Positions 57,549 to 64,000 of a stretch of DNA of 64,000 nucleotides are shown in pieces. Each line of letters starts with the position of its first letter. The first letter of the stretch is position 1. The notes below the pieces were generated by a model that saw only the letters and a program-made list of their open reading frames with translations, did not search any database and was not told where the DNA came from. The position numbers were made by a program, and so were the translations under genes. Source of the stretch: Arthrobacter sp. 24S4-2 (lineage in GTDB: Bacteria; Actinomycetota; Actinomycetes; Actinomycetales; Micrococcaceae); contig NZ_CP040018.1 in the NCBI RefSeq assembly GCF_005280255.1, positions 1,302,001 through 1,366,000 on the forward strand. Direction: 5' to 3'.

Positions 57549-58484
57549 ATGAAGACCCCGCAGCCGCTGCCGGAACCACTCAGTTCCGCAGCGTTCACGT
57601 ACCAGGAAGCGGTCGACGCCGGTGTGACCCGCCGCCGCTTGCGTCACCGTTCGCTGTCCGCGCCAAGCCGCGGAATCAGGCAGCCGGGGCAAAGCGACGG
57701 CACCGGACTGCTGCCGCAAGTCCGACCCGTCACCTTGGTCACCGAATTCTCGGCCGCGTCCCACGCCACCGCGTTCACACTTTGGTCGTTTCCGGGCTTC
57801 CTGCCGGGCACTGACGAGACGATCATTCACATTTCCCGTCCGGACACGTTGGCAATCCCCAGACGAACCGGCGTACGGGGGCATCGCGGTCAGTTCTTTG
57901 GAGACGAAATTGTCGCTCTCCACGGACTGCTGGTCACCTCGAGGATACGGACATGGCTGGACTGCGCTCGGAAAATGAGCATTGATGAACTGACCGTGGT
58001 CGCGGACTACCTGCTGAGAATTCCCAGGCCGGATTTCGAGGGGCGGGCTGAGCCACACGCCACGCGTGAACAACTCGAGGACATGCTGGACCGACACAAA
58101 GGAACACCCGGCATTCGGAAGGCCCGGCTTGCCCTGGAACAGGCCCGGGTAGGAGCCGATTCAGCACCGGAGACCCGTCTTCGGCTGGCACTGGAAAACG
58201 CCGGTCTGCCCGAACCGAAACTGAACGTGCCCACAGAGCTGCATGCCGGCGTCGTGCGTCAACCGGATCTGAGCTATCCGGAACGCAAAGTGGCGGTGGA
58301 GTACGAAGGCGAGGGCCATTCCGAGGCAGCGCAGATCGTCAAGGACATCGCCCGCGAAGACGATTTCGCCCGCGCAGGGTGGACCCTCGTGCGGATCTCC
58401 AAGCGCCACATGGAGAACAACGCACGCCCTGCGGTAGCGAAGGTCCGCTCCGCGCTCCTCAGCCGCGGGTGGTTACCCAAGTAA
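57549..58484 (+). CDS. DUF559-type PD-(D/E)xK protein (AbiEi-like layout)
   Basis: 311 residues from the ATG at 57549. The N-terminal ~90 residues resemble the winged-helix AbiEi-type start seen in actinobacterial proteins (FTYQEAVDAGVTRRRLRH). The C-terminal ~100 residues carry a Vsr/DUF559 nuclease-like core: RQPDLSYPERKVAVEYEGEG and FARAGWTLVRIS. The Asp, Glu and Lys of PD-(D/E)xK are approximately in place. These proteins are abundant in Arthrobacter and mostly uncharacterised. Its last codons and stop lie inside palindrome copy 3. Confidence 0.65.
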   Translation: MKTPQPLPEPLSSAAFTYQEAVDAGVTRRRLRHRSLSAPSRGIRQPGQSDGTGLLPQVRPVTLVTEFSAASHATAFTLWSFPGFLPGTDETIIHISRPDTLAIPRRTGVRGHRGQFFGDEIVALHGLLVTSRIRTWLDCARKMSIDELTVVADYLLRIPRPDFEGRAEPHATREQLEDMLDRHKGTPGIRKARLALEQARVGADSAPETRLRLALENAGLPEPKLNVPTELHAGVVRQPDLSYPERKVAVEYEGEGHSEAAQIVKDIAREDDFARAGWTLVRISKRHMENNARPAVAKVRSALLSRGWLPK

Positions 58485-58541
58485 GTAGCAGCAGGTGTCG
58501 TTTTGGGGGCTCAAAACGACACCTGCTGCTACCTAGTTGGG
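58476..58541. repeat. Dispersed intergenic palindrome, copy 3
   Basis: Arms 58476-58505 and 58512-58541 around a 6-nt loop, matching at 28 of 30 positions. It overlaps the end of the DUF559-type gene and supplies its final Pro-Lys codons and the TAA stop. The next gene converges on it from the right. Confidence 0.93.
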
Positions 58542-58557
58542 AAGGGGAGGGAGCCGC

Positions 58558-59909
58558 TTACGTCAGCGTGCGCTGCTTGGTCTCTGGGGAGAAGAACGCC
58601 ATCCACAGCACTGACAGCAGGACCAGCCCGCCGGCCAGGGCGAAGGACGTCGCCAGGCCAAGCTGCGGCCATAGGATCGAAGCGAAAATCAGCGGTCCGA
58701 AGCCCGCCCCAGCCGCGAGAACGTCGACGCCCAGCCGAAGCCCGTGCCGCGCAGGTCCGTGGGATAAAGCTCAGAGACGTACGTATACAGCACCGGAATG
58801 GCCACCTGCACGATGAAGCCGAACACCAGGAGCCAGAACACCGCGGCGGACGGGATATCCACCACAAACGCCACAATCACCAGGGTCAGTGCGGACAGCG
58901 GCCCGGTGATCGCCAGGATCCACTTGCGCCCCATCCGTTCCACCAGCACAGCGGCCACCACCACGCCCAGGAGCCCGACGGCGGCCATGGACGCCGTGGT
59001 GATGAACGCCTTGTAGTCCTCGAATCCGGCGCCGATCAGGATCCGCGGCATCCACGTCAGGGACAGGTAGTAGACCAGCAGGATGCTGAAGAACAAGGAC
59101 CACGCAGCGGCGGTGATCTTCCAGTTGAACCTCCAGACGCGGACCAGCTGGAGCCAGGCGCTGCCGGCGGAGAGCCGCGGTGCATCCTGCGCGTCCGGGA
59201 GGCTGTAGGCGCGGGGCTCGGCGCCTGTGGCCATGACCAGGTCGTCAATCACCTTTGCGGCCTCGTCTCGGCGGCCCTTGCGGATGAGGAAGAGCGGCGA
59301 CTCAGGCACGCCGCGCCGCACCCAGAACACCAGCAGGGCCGGCAGCACCATCACCAGCATGGTCAGCCGCCAATCGGCGAAGGCGGCAACGAGCCAGGCG
59401 GAGATAAACCCGCACAAGGCAGCGCCCACAGGCCACCAGCCATCCATTGCCGTGAGGACCTTGCCGCGCTGCTTCCGCGGCGTGAATTCACCCACCAAGG
59501 CATAGTCCACCGGGATGCACCCGCCCAGGCCGAAACCGGCCATGAAACGGAACACACAGAACCAGATGAAATCGGGGGAGAAGGCGCCCAGGACCGTGAA
59601 GAGGGAGAAGATCAGCAAGGTGGCCGTGAAGGCCTTCTTGCGTCCGATGGTGTCCGCGATGGTGCCCCAGGCGAACGCGCCCAGGGCCATGCCAATGAGG
59701 TTCGCCGTGCCGATCCAGGCAGCATCGCCGGGGGAGAGCGCCCAGTGCTTGGACAGCAGCGGAATGAGGATCCCGTTGAGCGTCACGTCCCACGCGTCGA
59801 ACATGAAACCCAGGCCGCCGATCACGAAGATCCGCCCCTGGACTTTCCATCGCCACGGCAGTTCCTGGACCACCTGTTCGCCGCTGGGCACAGTGGTGTA
59901 AGTATTCAT
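58558..59909 (-). CDS. MFS sugar/organic-acid transporter, apparently frameshifted
   Basis: A sugar-porter-like MFS protein with 12 membrane segments. DAWDVTLNGILIPLLSKHW is in the first loop, WGTIADTIGRKKAF is the A-motif and PESPLFLIRKGRRDEA follows helix 6. The frame fails after GFGWASTFSRLG and stops at 58689. The next frame continues AGFGPLIFASILWPQLGLAT and ends PETKQRTLT at 58558, the expected helices 11-12 and PETK motif. One missing G/C in the run at 58707-58710 would repair it. Substrate unknown. Confidence 0.82.
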
Positions 59910-60081
59910 CTCGGCCTCCTGAGGAAACTTTACGTTGCACGGCCGGGTCCGTGCGCAGCCTTCACGGTGCGTGCGCAGCCTTCACAGTCGGGCGCGCAGG
60001 GAGGGCAGCCCGCAGGACACGATAAACTGGCCACATCCCCACCAACCGCGGCACCAACCGTGTCAAAAGACGGAGACCTTT

Positions 60082-61764
60082 GTGAGCTTTACGCAGCTAG
60101 ACCGTGTTCCCATCCGCCGAGCCCTGATCTCGGTCTACGACAAGACCGGTCTGGAGGAGCTCGCCAAGGGCCTGCACGAAGCCGGCGTCAAGATCGTCTC
60201 CACCGGCTCCACCGCCAAGAAGATCGCCGCCGCGGGCATCCCAGTGCAGGAAGTCGAGGAAGTCACCGGCTCCCCGGAGATGCTGGACGGCCGCGTCAAG
60301 ACGCTCCACCCTCGCGTCCACGGCGGCATCCTGGCCGACCGCCGCGTCCCTGCCCACATGGAAACGCTGGCCGGCATGGAGATCGAGGCCTTCGACCTCG
60401 TCGTCGTGAACCTGTACCCGTTCGTCGAGACCGTCAAGTCCGGTGCCGCGCAGGACGACGTCGTGGAACAGATCGACATCGGAGGCCCCGCCATGGTGCG
60501 TTCCGCAGCGAAGAACCATGCCGCCGTCGCCATTGTGGTGGACCCCACGTTCTACGGCGACGTTGTCCGCGCCGCCGTTGAAGGTGGCTTCGACCTGAAG
60601 ACCCGCCAGCGCCTGGCTGCCAAGGCCTTCGCGCACACCGCCACCTACGACAACGCGGTTGCCACCTGGACCGCCAGCCAGTTCCTCGATGAGGACGGCG
60701 ACGGCATGATCGACTGGCCAGCCTACGCCGGCCTCGCGCTGGAACGCTCCGAGGTTCTCCGCTACGGCGAAAACCCGCACCAGCAGGCCGCACTGTACGT
60801 GGACAAGGCCGCTCCGGCCGGCATCGCCCAGGCGGACCAGGTCCACGGCAAGGCGATGAGCTACAACAACTTCGTTGACGCCGACGCCGCCCTCCGGGCC
60901 GCATTCGATTTCGCCGAGCCGGCCGTGGCCATCATCAAGCACGCCAACCCGTGCGGCGTGGCCGTCGGTTCCGCCGACGCCGCGGACCCCATCGCGGACG
61001 CCCACGCCAAGGCCCACGCCTGCGACCCCGTCTCCGCATTCGGTGGTGTCATTGCAGCCAACCGCACGGTGACTGCCGGGATGGCGAACACTGTCGCCGG
61101 CATCTTTACCGAAGTGGTCATCGCCCCGGACTTCGAGCCGGAAGCCGTGGAAATCCTCTCCAAGAAGAAGAACATCCGGCTGCTTGCCCTGCCCGAAGGC
61201 TATGACCGGTACCCGGCCGAAATGCGCCAGGTCTCCGGCGGCGTGCTGGTCCAGGTCACGGACAAGGTGGACGCCGACGGCGACGACCCCGCCAACTGGA
61301 CCCTTGCCGCCGGTGAAGCCGCTGACGCCGCCACGCTGGCTGACCTCGCGTTTGCCTGGACCGCCTGCCGTGCCGCCAAGTCCAACGCGATCCTGCTGGC
61401 CGATCACGGAGCCGCGGTCGGCATCGGCATGGGCCAGGTGAACCGGCTCGATTCCTGCAAGCTGGCCGTGGAACGCGCCAACACTCTCGGCGTGACGGTG
61501 GACTCCGACAGTGCTGTTGGGGGCGATGCCCCCGGCGGTGCCTCCAACACCGTTGCCAGCGGCGCCCCGCAGCGTGCCCGCGGTGCCGTGGCAGCCTCCG
61601 ATGCATTCTTCCCGTTCGCTGACGGCCTGCAGATCCTGATCGACGCCGGCGTCCGTGCCGTGGTCCAGCCCGGCGGTTCCGTCCGGGACGACGAGGTCAT
61701 CGCCGCGGCCAACGCCGCGGGCATCACCATGTACTTCACCGGTGCGCGCCACTTCTTCCACTAG
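60082..61764 (+). CDS. purH: Bifunctional AICAR formyltransferase/IMP cyclohydrolase
   Basis: 560 residues from the GTG at 60082 with GGAGA before it. The N-terminal MGS-like IMP cyclohydrolase domain (1-200) contains ALISVYDKTGLEEL, STGSTAKKI and VKTLHPRVHGG. The AICAR transformylase domain carries RYGENPHQQA, KHANPCGVAVG and SDAFFPFADG. It catalyses the last two steps of IMP synthesis. Length is ~30 above E. coli PurH because of an Asp/Gly-rich insert (DSDSAVGGDAPGGASNTV, ~residues 475-495). An in-frame extension to 59935 lacks coding bias. Confidence 0.95.
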   Translation: MSFTQLDRVPIRRALISVYDKTGLEELAKGLHEAGVKIVSTGSTAKKIAAAGIPVQEVEEVTGSPEMLDGRVKTLHPRVHGGILADRRVPAHMETLAGMEIEAFDLVVVNLYPFVETVKSGAAQDDVVEQIDIGGPAMVRSAAKNHAAVAIVVDPTFYGDVVRAAVEGGFDLKTRQRLAAKAFAHTATYDNAVATWTASQFLDEDGDGMIDWPAYAGLALERSEVLRYGENPHQQAALYVDKAAPAGIAQADQVHGKAMSYNNFVDADAALRAAFDFAEPAVAIIKHANPCGVAVGSADAADPIADAHAKAHACDPVSAFGGVIAANRTVTAGMANTVAGIFTEVVIAPDFEPEAVEILSKKKNIRLLALPEGYDRYPAEMRQVSGGVLVQVTDKVDADGDDPANWTLAAGEAADAATLADLAFAWTACRAAKSNAILLADHGAAVGIGMGQVNRLDSCKLAVERANTLGVTVDSDSAVGGDAPGGASNTVASGAPQRARGAVAASDAFFPFADGLQILIDAGVRAVVQPGGSVRDDEVIAAANAAGITMYFTGARHFFH

Positions 61765-61780
61765 CACCTGCTGACCACGT

Positions 61781-61820
61781 ACGACGGCGACCGCCCCCGA
61801 AAAGGGACGGTCGCCGTCGT
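61781..61820. terminator. Bidirectional terminator after purH
   Basis: ACGACGGCGACCG pairs with CGGTCGCCGTCGT around a 14-nt loop. It lies 16 bp after purH and 11 bp after the convergent small gene. CGTTAATT follows rather than a pure T-run. Confidence 0.75.
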
Positions 61821-61831
61821 CGTTAATTCAG

Positions 61832-61996
61832 TTAGCCCTCTTCGGTTCCGGCGTCCGCGTCAGCGCCGGGTTCCGTGTCAGGTGCCCCGTCAGGTTCCGG
61901 AAGCCGAACCTCCCGCGGTTTCGCTCCGGCCATCCGTTCAGGGGTCCAGTAGGCGATGATCTCCTCCGGGGCCTGGCTGATGTCGCTGTGGCTCAC
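61832..61996 (-). CDS. Small protein sharing the protease propeptide motif
   Basis: 54 residues from a GTG at 61996 with GGAGATGA 6-8 bases upstream. The central IIAYWTPERMAGAKPREV matches the propeptide of the adjacent protease (ANYWTADRMRTAVPGDV): Y-W-T-x-[ED]-R-M-x-x-A-x-P-x-[ED]-V. The rest is an acidic, Asp/Glu/Pro-rich tail. No signal peptide. It starts 25 bp after the protease stop in the same direction, so they are probably co-transcribed. It may be a stand-alone inhibitor or chaperone derived from a propeptide. That function is inference. Confidence 0.6.
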   Translation of the reverse strand: MSHSDISQAPEEIIAYWTPERMAGAKPREVRLPEPDGAPDTEPGADADAGTEEG

Positions 61997-62021
61997 GCCC
62001 TCATCTCCGGGATCCTGGTTG

Positions 62022-62992
62022 TCAGTTCGCTGATGATGCATTCGAGTACGCCTGCTGGATGACCGAGCCCCAGTACGGTCCGTACATGACCTCGGACCGG
62101 CTGCCGTAGCCATAGCTGTTGATCGAGTTCTGATAGCCGCTGGAATCGGTGCCGATGAACCAGGGACCGCCGGAGGAACCGCCGGTCATGTCGCACGGGA
62201 TGCCCTGGGTCTGGAACTGCGGGCTGTACGGATCATTGCTTGCCGGTCCGGTGCAACTCACCAGGGATGCGCCGTTGAACGGGGAGGCGGCGGGGTAGCC
62301 GTAGGACTTGTAGGCCAGGCCGCGGGCGGCGTTGAACTGGACACCCGAAGCACCCACGACGTCGGCCAGGTTCTGGCCGTTGAGCTGGGATACGACGGCG
62401 AAGCCGGTGTCGTACTGCATGTCACCGGCGGAGCTCCACTGGGTGGGGGTGTACAGGGCTTTCGCGGCCCATTTGCCGTAGGGTGCGGCGCCGTCCAGGT
62501 ACGCCGGAACAAAGACGAAGTTGGTGGCGAATGCGCCCGGACCCTCGTTGACGCAGTGGCCGGCCGTGGACACGGTGCTCTTGTTGTTGGAGACCACGGA
62601 GTTGCCCGAGCAGACGTAGTTGCTGCCGCCCATCGTGAAGAAGACCTTGCCGATGTGGGACACCGGACTTTCGTCGGCATGCAGCGGAGTCTTGCCCCTG
62701 CCTGACTTGCCGGCAATCCTGGTGCTGGAGCCCTTTTCCACCGCCGCGGCTGACGAGGCGTTGCCGCGCTGGAGGGCCTTGCTGGCCAATACGTCGCCGG
62801 GGACGGCCGTGCGCATCCGGTCGGCCGTCCAGTAGTTGGCGGCACTGCTGCTGTCCACCGACTGGGCGGCAACCTGCCCGTCCCCTGTGATGATGCGGGT
62901 GCGGCGGTTGCCCCGCCGGCTGCGCAGACGGCAAGCAGTGCCGCGGCGGAGAGGCTCAGGAGGCTGGTGGCCAGAGTCTTCGTATTCGTCAT
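62022..62992 (-). CDS. Secreted trypsin-like serine protease, apparently frameshifted
   Basis: The start MTNTKTLATSLLSLSAAALL at 62992 with a signal peptide (cleavage near ATA at ~30) is in one frame. The protein continues in the next frame as ITGDGQVAAQSVDSSSAANY and the propeptide motif YWTADRMRTAVPGDV. The mature domain follows: His in STAGHCVNEG, Asp in YDTGFAVVSQL, Ser in GIPCDMTGGSSGGPW. A missing G/C in 62897-62899 or 62911-62914 would join the frames into about 320 residues. Two cysteine pairs are likely (CSGNS/GHC and CTGPAS/PCDM). It should act outside the cell. The catalytic domain itself is intact. Confidence 0.85.
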
Positions 62993-63268
62993 GGTTGTCC
63001 TAACCAGAAGTGATGCGGCGGCCTCAGATGGTGGCCGCCGCTGGTGGAATGAACCTACCCAGCCATGACAATTTTGTAAAGCAATACACAACTCTTGTAT
63101 TGGTGGCGTTTGTAAACGCTTGCCTGGTCCTCCACGGCGTTGGCCGGGGTCATGCTACGCGCTTTCGCGGGCCCCGGTAGGCGTCAACCCGCCCTGCTCG
63201 GGTAAGTTAAGTATGTTGAAATAACGCCAGAGTTCCAGATGTATATACCTTCAGGAGACGCCCAAGCA
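62993..63268. other. Divergent intergenic region
   Basis: About 275 bp between the protease and icd starts, relatively AT-rich near 63060-63115 and 63200-63245. Promoters for both genes should be here, but no hexamer pair stands out enough to call. Confidence 0.5.
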
Positions 63269-64000
63269 ATGGCCAAGATTATCTATACCCACACTGACGA
63301 AGCGCCCATGCTGGCCACCTATTCGTTCTTGCCGATTGTCGAGGCCTATGCGTCGACTGCCGGTGTGGAAGTGGAGACCCGCGACATTTCGCTCTCTGGC
63401 CGCATCATTTCCGTGTTCGGTGACTACCTGACCGAGGAGCAGCGGATCAGTGATGCCCTCGCCGAACTGGGCGCCCTGGCTAAGAAGCCGGAAGCCAACA
63501 TCATCAAGCTGCCCAACGTCAGCGCCTCCGTTCCGCAGCTGAAGGCGGCCATCGCCGAGCTCCAGGCCCAGGGCTACGACCTCCCGGACTACCCGGACAA
63601 CCCGTCCTCTGACACCGATACGGACATCCGCTCCCGCTACGACAAGATCAAGGGCTCGGCCGTGAACCCGGTCCTGCGCGAAGGCAACTCCGACCGCCGT
63701 GCACCGCTCTCCGTCAAGAACTACGCCCGCCAGAACCCGCACTCCATGGGCGTGTGGAGCCCGGAGTCCAAGACCAACGTGGCCACCATGGCTGCCGAAG
63801 ACTTCCGCTCCAACGAGAAGTCCGTTGTCATCGAGGCTGATGACACTGTCAAGATCCAGCTGGTCAAGGAAGACGGCACCGTCAAGGTCCTCAAGCGCGG
63901 GTTCCCCGTCCTTGCCGGTGAAGTTGTGGACGGCACCGTGATGCGCGCCGCCGCGCTGGATGAATTCCTGGCTGCCCAGGTTGCCCGCGCCAAGGAAGAA
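63269..64000 (+). CDS. icd: NADP isocitrate dehydrogenase, monomeric type, N-terminal part
   Basis: The first 244 residues match monomeric NADP-IDH: AKIIYTHTDEAPMLATYSFL, ETRDISLSGRIISVFGDYL, then NIIKLPNVSASVPQLKAAI, LREGNSDRRAPLSVKNYARQ and NPHSMGVWSPESKTNVATM. The full enzyme is about 740 residues, so two thirds lie beyond the right edge. It oxidises isocitrate to 2-oxoglutarate in the TCA cycle. AGGAGA is 10 bases before the ATG. Confidence 0.95.
   Translation, partial: MAKIIYTHTDEAPMLATYSFLPIVEAYASTAGVEVETRDISLSGRIISVFGDYLTEEQRISDALAELGALAKKPEANIIKLPNVSASVPQLKAAIAELQAQGYDLPDYPDNPSSDTDTDIRSRYDKIKGSAVNPVLREGNSDRRAPLSVKNYARQNPHSMGVWSPESKTNVATMAAEDFRSNEKSVVIEADDTVKIQLVKEDGTVKVLKRGFPVLAGEVVDGTVMRAAALDEFLAAQVARAKEE

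Noticed and set aside
59935..60081. N-terminal extension of PurH
   Set aside because: No coding bias and not part of the family. The GTG at 60082 has a good ribosome binding site.
60097..61767. 556-codon antisense ORF opposite purH
   Set aside because: Shadow of purH: Gly/Val/Asp-rich with no domain, and the forward strand is a confident enzyme.

Overview
The window looks like the chromosome of a high-GC actinobacterium of the Micrococcaceae, most likely Arthrobacter or Pseudarthrobacter. This rests on the strong G/C third-position bias, the actinobacterial 16S and 23S sequence, a DUF6350-purN-purH neighbourhood and a monomeric-type NADP isocitrate dehydrogenase. The genus is inferred from general resemblance, not from a search.

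Layout. Positions 1-1650 are a small defence/toxin corner: the 5' part of a Wadjet jetA (DUF3375) gene leaves the left edge, followed by an HNH-nuclease remnant and a mazEF-type pair lying between two 41-bp near-identical direct repeats. Positions 1970-16300 are ordinary chromosome: TfoX-like protein, FHA-domain membrane protein, cold-shock protein, a SARP/BTAD regulator, an NCS1 permease, a methyltransferase, a flavin monooxygenase beside a decayed hydrolase, and a Tat-exported PhoD phosphatase. A 16S-23S-5S operon without spacer tRNA spans about 16.5-22.6 kb.

Positions 22.6-33.5 kb, directly behind the 5S gene, are a nested mobile-element island. An ISL3-type transposase gene is split by an intact IS21-type element (5-bp target duplication GCCCG). 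An IS3-type element follows, then a patatin-like lipase with an unusual leader. A second IS3-type element is split by a RIT element (three tyrosine recombinases in tandem, 63-bp terminal inverted repeats, 5-bp target duplication TCCGA). Related 32-bp-period tandem repeats in opposite orientation bracket the second IS3 element.

Positions 33.6-44.1 kb hold an SDR, a lipoprotein, a GGDEF/EAL protein, a UDP-glucose dehydrogenase with a glycosyltransferase, a small protein with an 11-residue tandem repeat, a Pro/Val-rich secreted protein, a small membrane protein and a flotillin pair. Positions 44.1-53.5 kb are a tightly packed, leftward catabolic operon under an XRE-cupin regulator: an MHS-type transporter, FAD oxidoreductase, CaiB-type CoA transferase, enoyl-CoA hydratase, DHDPS-fold lyase, atypical SDR, aldehyde dehydrogenase and ferredoxin. 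I could not assign its substrate. The right end carries a DUF4383 protein, a lipoprotein, DUF6350, purN, a DUF559-type protein, an MFS transporter, purH, a trypsin-like protease with a small companion protein that shares its propeptide motif, and the start of icd.

Two patterns run across the window. Three intergenic copies of a long palindrome (30-bp perfect arms in two copies counted at the stem level described below) sit at gene ends. At least five genes are split by a frameshift that one extra G or C in a short homopolymer would repair, which suggests sequencing error or recent decay. The most interesting candidates for undescribed biology are the detached propeptide-like protein beside the protease, the NSRIGNWPDPM repeat protein, the leader peptide/palindrome upstream of the patatin gene, and the substrate-orphan CoA-transferase operon.
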